Assembly (NCBI GenBank): GCA_003260075.1 | Contig: QLIY01000702.1 | Coordinates: 22,908-86,907, forward strand | Origin: Phallusia mammillata | Lineage: Eukaryota; Chordata; Ascidiacea; Phlebobranchia; Ascidiidae | DNA length: 64,000 nt | Direction of reading: 5' to 3' | Shown: positions 1-10,852 of the stretch, in pieces | Layout: every line of letters begins with the position of its first letter | Position numbering within the stretch: position 1 is the stretch's first letter | Program-made: the position numbers and the translations under genes | The notes under the pieces: generated by a model | Database searches by the model: none | The model's input: the letters and a program-made list of their open reading frames with translations, nothing else | Told to the model about the DNA's origin: nothing

Positions 1-3000
1 AACATCATTCCTAGTTCAAGAGAGGGTGTTTTCCTCAGATCCACATGTTTCATGACGTATTACACACAGAAGTGTTAAGGAATGCCTTCTTCATATGGAC
101 TAAATATTTTCACATGACATAAAGTTTATAGTGTTTTGGCTTTCAGACAAAGTAAATAGTATACTGTTAGCCGTTTTTTAAAATCTATTGCTCTGTCAAT
201 ACAATGTAGCCTTAAGATATTCAAGCATTCCCTCTAGCATATTTTCAAAAAGAATGTTATGTGGCTTTAAAATTTTTATAAAAACACGCTGATCAAAAAC
301 ATGCAATGAACAATTTCAAAGGATATCAATGCACTGATGAGGGCAATAAGAACTCCTAGTAGTGCAGATCCCACCATCATTCGAAAAAAATCTCCCAAAG
401 CCAGTAAAAAGGCCGAGGACTTTGTTGTGTTTTCTGCCAAACCTGAACCAAGCTCTTGGAACATGCTGAAAAAATAGGTGACCATGTTAAACTAACTATA
501 TTTGGGACAGGAAACTTCAAAGTATTTTAATGTGACTAATGAATAGTGAAAATTTCTGCAAATCTTTCATCTTTTTAAAATGTTTTTAATGTCAACAATA
601 ACACTACAAAACTACAATGATTAGAATTTAGGTGATATTTTGCAAATATAAAACATTGCATACAAATGTTTGTAAAACCAAACATTACAAGAACATATTG
701 TGTTGCAAACAGTGAAGTGATAAAACAGGATGCATAAATCAGTCAAACAATTAAAAACTGACAAGCTTCCCAAGTATGGCCTAATGTGGTTAACAAACCA
801 AGCAAAGTTACAGCTTGGTGCAGACTATGTTTTTATGTATGAATCTAACAGCAGAACATAATTTTCTGGTTCACGCATATGCTGCATTTAAATATTTGAA
901 GCACAATCTTTATTTTATACTCCCTGGGTCAGCATTCTAAAAAGATTCTTACAGATATTTATTCAAAACATGGGGTACTAAAATGGCACACTATCAGTAA
1001 CTTGAATAGCAAAAGTTATGATAAACTCTAAATACATTTTTAGAACAGCATTTGGTTCTACAGTAGGGTTTGAAAGGTCACTGAGTTCAAATTTCACCAA
1101 AAACACAAAATGTCACTTACTTTGTCAAGACAATGGATACTGCATCATTCAGAATACTTTCACCAAATACCAACATATTTAAGGTGGGGTCGACATTTAG
1201 GGCTTTGAATATTGCTATGGTGGCCACAGGGTCCACAGCTGATACTAGAGATCCAAATGCAAAACTGAAAAAAAAATGAATCAAACACAAAAATTACAAA
1301 CTTGTGGCAATAACCGTGCCAACACTTTTTCATTTTTAAACAGCACATGTTAGGTTTTTGGTAATGCATTTCAAGATTTGACATTCTGATCCCCCCCCCC
1401 AGGGTCCACAGCTGATACTAGAGATCCAAATGCAAAACTGAAAAAAAATTAATCAAACACAAAAATTACAAGTGGCAATAACCGTGCCAACGCTTTTTCA
1501 CTTTTAAACAGCACATGTTAGGTTTTTGGTAATGCATTTTAAGAATTTGACATTCTGAATTTGCAAACAGGATCTTGACAAATTCATTTGTATTAAACTA
1601 AACAAATAAAAAAATGTATTTTTAAGACAACTAAACGAAAAATGTTGTATGTAACTAAGCAATAAACGTTTGATAATTTTAAAATCTAAAAACAGGCTTT
1701 GCAGTTAATTTTAAGCAAATCATGGTTACAGTCCCAATGAAGAGGTATGGTGGTATTACTAAATATGAAGGACAGCATTTACAGAGATGCTCAAATTTCG
1801 CATAAACCAGACACACCATAAAACCTCTTCACATAGGGACTTAACATACTTCACAGTTAACAAAACAATTTGCGACATGCTGTGTATGCCATTGAGTGGC
1901 AAATCACCATAACTTTAATCGTTTTTGGAGTCCAACTCTCACATAACAACAAGGTCTGTCTTTTATTTCAAAAAGCAAAATCCTATTACCCCCCCCCCTG
2001 GTGTGTATGCCATTGAGTGGCAGATCACCATAACTTTAATCATGTTTGGAGTCCAACTCTCGCATAACAACAAGGTCTGTATTTATTTAAAAAAGCAAAA
2101 TCCTATTGCTCAGTTTCACACATCACATGTCATACTTATCTTTGGCAGATTAATAAAAAATAAAAAGGGTATGTTTTTTTGTCGTAAATGGGTTGGTCTT
2201 CTGTGTGTAAATGTAATTGCAAATTTTGCAAAAGTTTTGGGGACTGTGGGTAAACCGCTGTGTCATCCGAGGTCAAACTTTCGAAGAATCAACTTAGTAT
2301 AACTAACTAACATGTGTATAAATTTAAGTTTAAAGCATGTTTTCTAGACCAAACCCATCACACCAGTGTTAGATACCAAAAAAGACAAAACAATATGTAT
2401 CCCCATCAGGGAAGGGGACCCATAATTACTTATGTTTTCATATACTATATATATTAATGCAGAGAAAATCATAAAACATTTTGTTTCATACTTTCAGTGT
2501 TATTGCAATGTATTTAGCCCCCCCCCCTTAGTATAACTAACTAACATGTGTATAAATTTGAATAAGTTTAAAGCATGTTTTCTTGACCAAACCCATCACA
2601 ACACACCAGTGTTAGATACCAAAAAAGATAAAACAATATGTATCCCCATCAGGAAGGGGACCATAATGTTTTCATACACTATATCAGTGGTTCTCAAACT
2701 CGGTTTTTGGGGCCGCATGCGGCTCCCAACTACTTATTCTGCGGCTCGCACCAGACCTTACAAAACCACCAAACATTGCTATTTTAGCTTTCAAAGTAAT
2801 AATCTTCAGTGATTTTCTCAAGGTTTCGTTTTTTTGCGGCTNACGTTTCATTTTTTTGCGGCTCCCTACACACTTAAAAAAATACTATTTGGCCCCGACA
2901 ATAAAAAAGTTTGAGAACCACTGCACTATATATATTAATGCAGAGAAAATCATAAAACAGTTTGTTTCTTGCTTCTAGTGTTATCGGAATGCATTTGGTA

Positions 3001-4841
3001 ACCTGTGAGTTAATGATCTTCCAAACTGATGATGCCAAAAGTGGTTTTCAAACATTTTATGAGTAAAAAAACTTTCTGAAACTAGAATGGTGGCTTTCTG
3101 ATATATTTCCATTTTATATATTCTATACGATATTTACCAATTTACTATACACATCATTTGATCTACACATATGNGCCTGCGGGTCTGTCTCTGGGTCATT
3201 CGGGGTCAAACTTCTGGAGGATCAAGTTCAGATTAATAACTAACATATATCCAAATTTGAATCAATTTGAAGCGCTCTTTCTTTACCAAACGAGCGCTAC
3301 AAACGAGCGTTTAAAAATTTTACGTTTTGGGGGTCTGTGGGTGAACCGCTGGGTCATTCGGGGTCAAATTTCACGGGGACCAAACTCGGACTAATAACTA
3401 ACATCTGTCCAAATTTGAATAAATTTGAAGCACGCTTTCTTGACCAAACAAGCGTTACAAACCAGCGTTAGACAGAAAAAAGAAAAAACAAATACGGACA
3501 AAAACAATATGTGTCCCCTTTAGGGAAGGGGACCCATAATAAACCAGTAATCCCCCCCCCCCCGAGCGTGTTCGGCCGAGCACCGAGCATTAAAGTGAGA
3601 TGCTCGGTGATTGACCAAACAGAACATTTGCAGTTTTGGCACATCCCTAGTATTTAGTAACCTGTAAGTTAATGATCTTCCAAACTGGTTATGCCAAAAG
3701 CTGTTTTCAAACATTTTATGAAAAAAAGTAAAAAACACTTTCTGAAATAAACCAGTAAAATGCTAAGTTTACAAACCTGTCTGTAAGTGTGAGATTGTAT
3801 GCAATACCAGCAACACCCATTAAATAAATGCCTCCTCCCACTACCATTGCTGAAATGAATGTTCCAATCACAGCAAAGACCATAATTGAACCAATGTTTT
3901 GGAAGAAGTTGCCCTAAACAAAGATAAAAATGCATTTTGTTCAACTGACTAAAAAAATCATTTTCAGGCAAGAAAACAGTTAAAAAGTATTCAATAGTTT
4001 ATTTGTTTTACAAATTGGGAAAACCAACCCCCCCCCCCTAAATAAATGCCTCCTCCCACTACCATTGCTGAAATGAATGTTCCAATTACCGCAAAGACCA
4101 TGATTGAACCAATATTTTGAAAGAAGTTACCCTAAACAAGATTAAAACATTTTGTTTATTAACTGACTCAAAAAATCCTTTTTAGGCAAAAACACATTAA
4201 AAAGTATTCATTAATTTATTTGTTTTACAAATTGGGAATATGTTATTGTAAAGATATAATATATGAATTATTTCAGAAAAACCAACTGTTCAGTAATTGT
4301 TTCATTGTACTATTGCAAACTGTACTAAAACACTACAATATGCATTTTTCATTTATTTATAGTTGAAACTTGGAACCCCAACTTTCTTCACCCGCACGCT
4401 ATATTATGGTCGGGTAACATATGGTTGGTTAATGCAACACTGCACAGTTGGGGTTCATTGCTGCAAGTTAAAGTGTGTTATTGTTTTGATCAGTTTATTA
4501 CCTTGTGCAGATTGTAACCAGCCTCAAAAATGATTGGTGGAAGAAGCAGCAAGAAAAACATGTTCGGTGACAGCATTTCCTCAGCCTGTTAAACAAAATT
4601 AAACCATGTAATGTGATTTTCTCTCATCCCAAGACTTTTGTCACACAAAAACATTGCATGGTCATTTACTTACCAACCAATCTCCAACTCCAGCAGTTTG
4701 CATAATCTTTACAATTCCTCCAATAGCAGCACCTGAAGGAGTTATTTACAGATTTAATTTCAAGCTTACACCCAATTCTGTCATTAAACTATACTCATTA
4801 ACTTGGACTGCACTTAACAAAATCGACAGGCAAAAATGTGA

Positions 4842-4900
<59 letters not shown>

Positions 4901-6813
4901 TCGAATCAATCCATGGGTTAACAAAATACATAGCGCTACAAAACAAATAAAGGTATCAATAAAAAACACTGAAGCAAAAAAGACTTTGGAGTGTTAAAAC
5001 AAAATCAGACGGTATGTATTCGACATGGTTAATTTAAATACAAGTGTCTGTAGTATATTATATGATCACAAGTCACCAGAGACTTAGTATGAGGGATGGA
5101 GACAACAGTCACATAAACAAGTGGTGGAAGACCTCAGACTTTAAAGCTTTCAGTCTTATTCAAAAACAATTAAAAATGCAAAAAAATACTTTAAACTTGA
5201 CATACTTCTGATTGCACCTTATGCCTATTGTGTTGTTGTTCAAAGAAATGCATAAAAAACTGTAAACCAGCCCCCCCCCCCTTTGTTTGTATTAATACAT
5301 AATGTATTCATAAAAGTGGAAACAATGAGCAAGTTTTCTGTTGAGTTCTAGTTGAGCACCTAATCAATATCATGATCTATTTACACATGTACTAAAACAT
5401 CATGACAAGCAGTTTTCATTTAATTAGTTGAAACCCAATATATCTAACAGAATTTTTTTTTCATTGCTATAAGTTAAGAGTGGTTATTGTTTTTAATCAG
5501 TTTATTACCTTGTGCAGATTGTAACCAGCCTCAAAAATGATCGGTGGAAGAAGCAGCAAGAAAAACATGTTAGGTGACAACATTTCCTCAGCCTGTGCAA
5601 CAAAATTAAGCCACGTGATTATCTCTCGTCTAAAAGTTTTAACACAAAACCATGGCATAGTCAGTCACTTACCAACCAATCTCCAACTCCTGCTGTTTGC
5701 ATAATCTTAACAATTCCTCCAATAGCAGCACCTGAACGAATTATTTAGGGCTTTAATTTCAACCCAAAACTGCAATCTTGTCGTAAAAGCATACTTATCA
5801 AATTAAATTGCACTTAACAAAACTGACTTGCAAAAATGTTAATTAAACTTACCTAAAAAGACAACTGCAATACTTTCCGGTAACACATGGAAGTTAAGTC
5901 GAATCAATCCATGGGTTAACAAAATACATAGCGCTACAAAACAAACAAAGGTATCAATAAAAAACACTGAACCAAAAAAGACTTTGGAGTGTTAAAACAA
6001 AATCAGACGTTATGTATTCGACATGGTTAATTTAAATACAAGTGTCTGTAGTATATTATATGATCACAAGTCACCAGAGACTTAGTATAAGGGATGGAGA
6101 CAACAGTCACATAAACAAGTGGTGGAAGACTTCAGGCTTTAAAGTTTTCAGTCTTATTAAAAAACAATTAAAAATGCAAAAAAAATACTTTAAAACTCGG
6201 CATACTTCTGATTGCACCTTATTTCTATTGTGTTATTGTTGTTCAAGAAATATATTAAAAACTGTAAACCAGATTCACATACCTAAAACAATCAAAATGA
6301 AAAATATCTTCATGCTTTCACTGTGCTGTTGTTGTTCCGCTATAGATCCTGTTTGTATTTTCTCAATTGCATTGGCTCCATCATTTTCATCTGTGCTTGT
6401 CGTTGTTGCTGTAGTTGTTGTGCTAACTGTGGAATTCTTGTTTGCTGGCTGTGTTTCAGTAGAATTGTTTGTGACATTCTTGGGGCTAAAAAAAGGTTAG
6501 AAAAAAGTCTGATGTAGTGACGATTATTTGGCCATGTGCTTTTGCATGTCTTAAGTTAAAATTGGAATACAGTTTATCCTTGCATTGTAAACTTTCTTAT
6601 AGCAACATGTGATTGATGCAATATATATATATTCATAAATCATAATGGTGTAAAAACAATTTAACAGAGAAGAAGAGACTATGTATAGTATACATACTTT
6701 TCAGGAGGAGGTTCCTCTTTGGCTGTAGCTGCTGTGTCTGTTAGTTGAATAGCAACTGCTAAAACGAAGCCATACACGAACACCAACCTCAGAATTGATT
6801 TTATCGCTGACAT
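1..6813 (-). CDS. SLC9A8: Sodium/hydrogen exchanger 8, N-terminal half (exons 1-9)
   Basis: Endomembrane Na+/H+ (K+/H+) antiporter of the NHE8 type; it runs off the left edge. Coding exons read on the minus strand: 6698-6813 (ATG and hydrophobic signal-like start), 6283-6485 (Thr/Asn-rich lumenal stretch, then the first membrane segment), 5853-5933, 5673-5731, 5509-5592, 3777-3913, 1121-1264, 327-465 and 1-56. All phases join cleanly. Family signatures are HFLPESIAV-like ([10 protein letters not shown]), [44 protein letters not shown] and DLRKTPSLE, in NHE8 order. The intron at 57-326 is AT-AC. Haplotype duplication at assembly gaps creates false extra copies of exons 3-7 (see separate entries). 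Identification as NHE8 rather than NHE6/7/9 rests on residue similarity recalled from the vertebrate protein. Confidence 0.92.
57..326 (-). other. SLC9A8: U12-type AT-AC intron in SLC9A8
   Basis: Read on the minus strand, the exon ends at ...GCATTG and the intron starts ATATCCTTT, the U12 AT-AC donor consensus. Near the other end is TTCCTTAAC (minus strand, 74-82), an exact U12 branch-point consensus. The intron ends TAATAC about 18 nt after the branch adenosine. Splicing at these sites joins ...LISAL to [11 protein letters not shown] in frame, as in vertebrate NHE8 (ISALVLKHIDLRKTP). No GT-AG pair restores that reading. Confidence 0.9.
1391..1400. other. Poly-C (10) assembly junction
   Basis: 1229-1390 is repeated with small differences at 1401-1557. 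Unmerged allelic contig ends, cutting SLC9A8 exon 7. Confidence 0.85.
1401..1437 (-). other. SLC9A8: False partial copy of SLC9A8 exon 7
   Basis: The 5' part of exon 7 (true exon 1121-1264) recurs directly after the poly-C run 1391-1400 and stops at that run. It is part of a ~160 bp near-identical repeat of 1229-1390. I read it as the other haplotype's contig end, not a real duplicated exon. Confidence 0.8.
1989..1998. other. Poly-C (10) assembly junction
   Basis: 1881-1988 is repeated at 1999-2107 with substitutions. Confidence 0.85.
2518..2527. other. Poly-C (10) assembly junction
   Basis: 2294-2517 is repeated at 2528-2996; the right copy carries the MITE 2685-2923. Confidence 0.85.
2685..2923. 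mobile_element. hAT-type MITE, 239 bp, haplotype-polymorphic
   Basis: It has 16-bp terminal inverted repeats CAGTGGTTCTCAAACT/AGTTTGAGAACCACTG and an exact 8-bp target duplication CACTATAT (2677-2684 and 2924-2931). The left haplotype copy around 2443-2460 has the empty site (ACTATATATATTAATGC). There is an ambiguous base at 2842. No ORF. Confidence 0.9.
3552..3563. other. Poly-C (12) assembly junction
   Basis: The sequence from 2997 restarts at about 3655; each copy has a different insertion. Confidence 0.8.
3564..3650. mobile_element. Truncated hAT-like terminus
   Basis: This sequence follows the poly-C run 3552-3563 and ends ...TTGGCACATCCCTA, the inverse of a TAGGGATGTGCCAA-type terminus. 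The corresponding allele around 2990 lacks it. The other end lies in the gap. Confidence 0.45.
4028..4038. other. Poly-C (11) assembly junction
   Basis: 3821-4027 (part of SLC9A8 exon 6) restarts at 4039. Confidence 0.85.
4039..4131 (-). other. SLC9A8: False partial copy of SLC9A8 exon 6
   Basis: This repeats most of exon 6 (true exon 3777-3913) with several synonymous-looking changes. It is cut off at the poly-C run 4028-4038. It belongs to the second haplotype copy that overlaps 3821-4027. Confidence 0.8.
4502..4935 (-). other. SLC9A8: Second allelic copy of SLC9A8 exons 3-5, exon 3 mostly replaced by C
   Basis: Exon 5 (4502-4585), exon 4 (4674-4732) and the start of exon 3 (4900-4935) duplicate 5509-5592, 5673-5731 and 5853-5933. 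The rest of exon 3 and its splice donor is missing; 56 C stand in its place. Exon lengths and phases match the complete copy exactly, as expected of an allele. Confidence 0.82.
4844..4899. other. Poly-C (56) standing in for missing sequence
   Basis: The flanks match 5831-5839 and 5898 onward in the second copy, where 58 bp lie between them (about 54 after matching the last 4 bases). The run length is therefore close to the true missing length. Confidence 0.88.
5271..5281. other. Poly-C (11) assembly junction
   Basis: About 4240-5270 is repeated at 5282-6271, the longest allelic overlap in the window. Confidence 0.85.
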
Positions 6814-7184
6814 ACTTCTACAATTATGTGAAATCACAGAAACCCTAGTATCTGTCTTGCAGAGAAAACGTAAAACTGTATGTCATTTAAGATACACGTA
6901 CATTTAAAAACGCCTTTTCGACTATACAACGCTGCTGCAAGTCGGCAACCACTACAAATTTGTCGAGTAGCGACTCCACTTCACTCTAGATTAGAACAGG
7001 GCCAATGTTTATGATGACTGATCGCTGGCCTTGTGATTCAACAGCTGGAAATAATGCTCATGCATTGTTGCGTCATTTGTCGCGCTTCATTGCACACGCG
7101 GTAAAACAAAATACAAAACGTTATTAAAAATAAACACGCTTTTAATTTGTATTGCACTTGATGCACAATGACCTTTTTCTAAAT

Positions 7185-7251
<67 letters not shown>

Positions 7252-7525
7252 GTTGGATAAACCTTGTTTGGGAAGAGTTCTGCGATTGTGATTCATTTTG
7301 CTTGTGCTGGTCCTTAAAGCAACTGTTTACAGCAAAACTGACACACATTCACGGAGCTGCAAACCGGTTTGTAATAGACATAATCATCAATTGAAAACAC
7401 TTTCCAATGCCGAACTTTTATTGTTGAAAGTCAACAGGTATTTGTAAAAAAATGTACACTTCATTTTTAAAAGGGTTTAACTGGCAAAATATCCAATTTC
7501 CCAGGAAGAGAAAAACCAGTTGGGC
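6814..7525. other. Spacer between SLC9A8 start and EXOSC7 end
   Basis: It holds the presumed 5' UTR and promoter of SLC9A8 (leftward) and the 3' end of EXOSC7. A minus-strand AATAAA lies at 7417-7422, about 105 bp past the EXOSC7 stop. A 64-bp poly-C gap (7186-7249) breaks it. No TATA-like promoter or other gene was recognised. Confidence 0.6.
7186..7249. other. Poly-C (64), gap without flanking repeat
   Basis: The longest run. No duplication of flanks; probably a sized gap. Confidence 0.75.
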
Positions 7526-8392
7526 TTACAAATACCCAGTGGTGCCTTTTTCATAAGATTTTAACATTTTATCAAGTGCAACATGAAGCTGCCTGCCACT
7601 TTTCTTTCCAAACTCCAGCATTTCAACCAAAGTTTCAGGATTTAAACTTCCACCGCATTGTTTTCGAACACCAAGGACACGACCACGGCGAGTGACTCCC
7701 ATTACCACAGATGCGGAGCAGCAGCTCTCTTCTTCAACAGTTGCATCAATAATATGCCGAGTTCCAACAAAACTAACTGTGACCAAAATGGGCACATTGT
7801 TTACACTTATGTGTTGGACATCGAAGGGATCATCAGGGAGTTCAACCTCCTCCTCTCCTTCATCACCAGATTTCACCACCACACGAGGGATACCAGTGTC
7901 CTGCAAAGCTGATTTTACACCAAGTGAGGTGCAATCAAGAATGTTACCTCCACATTCAAGTATTAAAACATCTACATGAACAATCCAACACATTTTGCCT
8001 TTAATAATACACAATGATGTCAAATCGATGGCAATTTTGTTGGCGTAAGTCCGCACAAGCATGCTTTCAATGTTGTTAACAAAATCCTTATTGGCAGCCT
8101 TTCTCTGTGCTGCTGGTGTGGCATTTGGTGAGCAATCAACATGAAACTCGATTCGACCCTCATCTGGTGTTGCTTTTTCAGGTTTTCCAAGCTCTACTTT
8201 AACACCAACCAGTAACTCAGTATTCCCTAGTCGCACTTTTGAGGATCCATGAGTGTTGGTTAAAACGTTTACTGCCAACTCTATTGTTCTGTAGTTGTCA
8301 CAAGAGCGTCCATCAGTTCTGAAATCATCTTGAATTCCATGAATGATAAAGCATTTTTCAGCATCAGACAGATTGTTTCCAAACAGCGACAT
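7526..8392 (-). CDS. EXOSC7: Exosome complex component EXOSC7 (Rrp42), single exon
   Basis: This 288-residue protein of the RNase PH fold is a subunit of the hexameric ring of the RNA exosome, which processes and degrades RNA in nucleus and cytoplasm. Human EXOSC7 is about 291 residues. Matching stretches in order include LSDAEKCFIIHGIQDDFRTD near the start, RLGNTELLVGVKVELGKP, CWIVHVDVLILECGGNILD, IPRVVV, an acidic loop followed by ELPDDPFD, and LNPETLVEMLEFGKK near the C-terminus. As in other metazoan ring subunits, no phosphorolytic activity is expected (family knowledge). The whole ORF lacks introns, unlike the vertebrate gene. It could be confused with EXOSC8/9, but motif order and length favour EXOSC7. 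Confidence 0.95.
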   Translation of the reverse strand: MSLFGNNLSDAEKCFIIHGIQDDFRTDGRSCDNYRTIELAVNVLTNTHGSSKVRLGNTELLVGVKVELGKPEKATPDEGRIEFHVDCSPNATPAAQRKAANKDFVNNIESMLVRTYANKIAIDLTSLCIIKGKMCWIVHVDVLILECGGNILDCTSLGVKSALQDTGIPRVVVKSGDEGEEEVELPDDPFDVQHISVNNVPILVTVSFVGTRHIIDATVEEESCCSASVVMGVTRRGRVLGVRKQCGGSLNPETLVEMLEFGKKSGRQLHVALDKMLKSYEKGTTGYL

Positions 8393-8812
8393 ATCAATGT
8401 TCGATTATTTTGTATACAACCTATATTATTTCACATGCTTAACATTTTTTAATAAAAAATGATATCTGCAATTTGTAACATAAAACTTGCACTCAAAGCT
8501 TTAGGGCTAACCCCAGTTATGGCTTTATATCTTAACTGATTCTTCTCAAAAACAAGAATAAAAACAAAAGCTTTTGGTGTAGAAATTAATATGATAGTTG
8601 TAAAATAGTTCAGACAAACAAAAGACATAGATTGTTGCTGAGTTTATTTATTGGGTGAAAAAACAAAGTGACAAAATTGCACGGAAGCAAACCAAACTAC
8701 AGGTTTGTACATGAAAGTGACAGTGTGTACCACTCAAAGTAATAAAAACATGACCTTGCATGAACTTAGCAAACAATTTTGAATTTGTAGTGTTGTATGT
8801 AAAACCCTAAAT
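8393..8812. other. Upstream region of EXOSC7
   Basis: This AT-rich 5' flank of EXOSC7 ends at the hAT-like element beginning at 8813. No conserved element or ORF worth calling was seen. Confidence 0.5.
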
Positions 8813-9294
8813 CAGAGTTTCCCAATCTATGAATCTAAATCTAAAGTTGGGTCACCTGAAAATTCTGTTGGGTCGCCTGTTTTTGTGACAATCAAAACAT
8901 CTACTTTATGACTACTTTTGAAGCATTATTATTTTTTATTACCCAGGGCTTTACATTGTTGCCCAATAATAATTTCCTGACAACATGGCATGATAATGTT
9001 TATTTCTGTTTGTGATGTTATAAGTTATATATTAGCTTACTGTTGAGTGTTGTCTGGTTGATGGTTCTTTAAACATGCTGTAAAGTTCGGGCGAAATGGA
9101 AATGTTTGGTCAAAAAAAAAAAATATTTGTTTGATTTTTGATTTTCCAAAATTGGCTTTACATACAAAAATGATTTACAGACAAAAATACAACCACAATA
9201 GTAAGAATGCATGTTATGGGTTGCAAGAAACCACAAAACAAAAGTTTGGAAAGTATATGGGTTGCGTTAAAAAAGTTGGTATTGGTAACCACTG
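8813..9294. mobile_element. Degenerate hAT-like element, 482 bp
   Basis: It starts CAGAGTTTCCCAATC and ends GGTAACCACTG, flanked by CCCTAAAT (8805-8812) and TCCTAAAT (9295-9302), a 7/8 target duplication. Imperfect TIRs suggest an older insertion. No transposase. Confidence 0.65.
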
Positions 9295-9602
9295 TCCTAA
9301 ATTACAGTCAGCAAAATTGTCTCACAACTTAAAAAATAAATCACCAAAATAGTAAAGCAGGGCCACAAGCAAAATTCAAATCAAAAATATCAATAATATT
9401 ATGCTGTTGTCTCTCATAACAATGATGGTATGGTATAGTTTGGTCTATGAGGTATCATTATTAAAGCTAATATACCAGGATGGTGATTAGCGAAACCAAT
9501 AAATGGATAGACAATGGAATACTGTCACACTATTATTACTAATACTGAAAGTGGTATAGATTTTTCAAGAAATATGTTTTAAACCACCAGAATGTATTAG
9601 GG

Positions 9603-10163
9603 CAGTGGTTCTTAACCGGTGGGAAATTTCCCACTAGTGGGAAATTGAATGTTTGTAGAGGGAAATTATGTGAGTCAGAAGTCACGAAACTCAGGCCTGT
9701 GGTTTGAAATTAACCGTTGAAAGCTAATTTAATACAATATTTTCCGCAATAACATGTAAGTAAGATTAACTTCACCTAGTTTTACAAGGCTCATAAAAAT
9801 CCCAAAATCATTTTTAACGCCACAGACATTACTAATAAAGGTATCAATGACTTTGTTATTGTTCGCGAATAAATGCATTTGATCTGTTGATTGTGATGCA
9901 ATAAATGACTAATGCAAGCACATGAGATTTTTCAAAATTCCACACGATTTTACTTTCTCACGAAATCACTATTCAAACTAAATAAGATTGCAGTATACCA
10001 TTAAGGTCCAGACCAAATCGCTTCACGAATTTATTTCGATTAAAGAATTTTTTTTTTGTTAGTGTTGGGCACAAAACATCATTATAAAAATAACAGAGGG
10101 GGAAATTCGAACTTGGTGATTTACTTTAGTGGGAAACCACACCAAAAAGGTTAAGAACCACTG
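9603..10163. mobile_element. hAT-type MITE, 561 bp
   Basis: It has perfect 15-bp TIRs CAGTGGTTCTTAACC/GGTTAAGAACCACTG and an exact 8-bp target duplication TATTAGGG (9595-9602, 10164-10171). Near the left end is a short palindrome GTGGGAAATTTCCCAC. Non-coding. Confidence 0.88.
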
Positions 10164-10237
10164 TATTAGGGTATTTCTGAAGCATTTTTGCGAAAGTCGG
10201 GGAAGGTTGTAATTGTTTGACATGCATGCCCTGAACG

Positions 10238-10493
10238 CCAGTCTGCAGAGTATGGCAGCTGCACGCGCGATTTTTTTGGGAAAAAAATTTTTGCACGCCA
10301 AGTTTTGGGATTTGCACGCGAAAATTTTGCACCAAAGTCATTTAATTGGCCTGTCTTGACCTCTTTTACTTGCTTTGCGCCTGCTGAAATTGGTCTTGCA
10401 CGCGAACTTACGGGTCGTGTACGCGCGCACGCGGGACATGTAGGTCCTGCACGCGCGAGATCTCGTCGGGAACTGCCATGTTCTGCAGACTGG
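10238..10493. mobile_element. GC-rich hAT-like MITE with GCACGCG repeats
   Basis: It has TIRs CCAGTCTGCAGA/TCTGCAGACTGG and an exact 8-bp target duplication CCTGAACG (10230-10237, 10494-10501). The inside carries at least five GCACGCG-type motifs and is much more GC- and CpG-rich than the surroundings. Short ORFs in it are incidental. Confidence 0.8.
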
Positions 10494-10852
10494 CCTGAAC
10501 GTAGCTCATTAAATTTAAAAAGCAATTGTGCAGAAGACATAAAATCTAAGCGCAGATTTTGGTTACTGATTCTGTTGCATGATTGTTACAAAAACTACAA
10601 ATTACCAAAAAACTAAATTAAAACTATTAAATAAGAACAAAACAAAATTAAAACTTCGAGTCAGCCAAACTTACGACAGCAACAGCAGCAAATGTAAACA
10701 CACGTGCCGGTTTTACTTTTGGTACTTTTACCAACTTCCAAGCGGTACGTTTCGTATGTAAAATTTCTATGTGGTTTTCTAACACATAAGAAATTATTTT
10801 TGGAACTTAATAAAGCGTAAAACACATACAAACTAAATTCGAGCGAAAAAAA

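Larger units (their letters stand above)
2237..3540. repeat. Cluster of a ~190-bp interspersed repeat ending GGGGACCCATAAT
   Basis: Related units lie at about 2237-2427, 2528-2667 (allelic), 3172-3300 and 3331-3540. Shared parts are GGGTCTGTGGGTGAACCGCT, GGGTCATTCGGGGTCAAA, TAACTAACAT.TGTCCAAATTTGAA, the AAGCACGCTTTCTTGACC block and an end GGGAAGGGGACCCATAAT. The copies at 3172-3540 sit in an insertion absent from the other haplotype at about 3740. Class is unknown. Confidence 0.6.

Noticed and set aside
4844..4899. G-quadruplex or i-motif regulatory tracts
   Set aside because: This depends on the C being real; the comparison with 5831-5933 argues it is not.
4654..4950. Proline/glycine-repeat proteins across the long poly-C runs (also 7087-7394, 23605-24004)
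   Set aside because: They only translate the C placeholder; the flanks are noncoding or belong to known exons in other frames.
7526..8128. Plus-strand ORFs opposite EXOSC7 (7658-7979)
   Set aside because: Antisense shadows of the conserved exosome gene.
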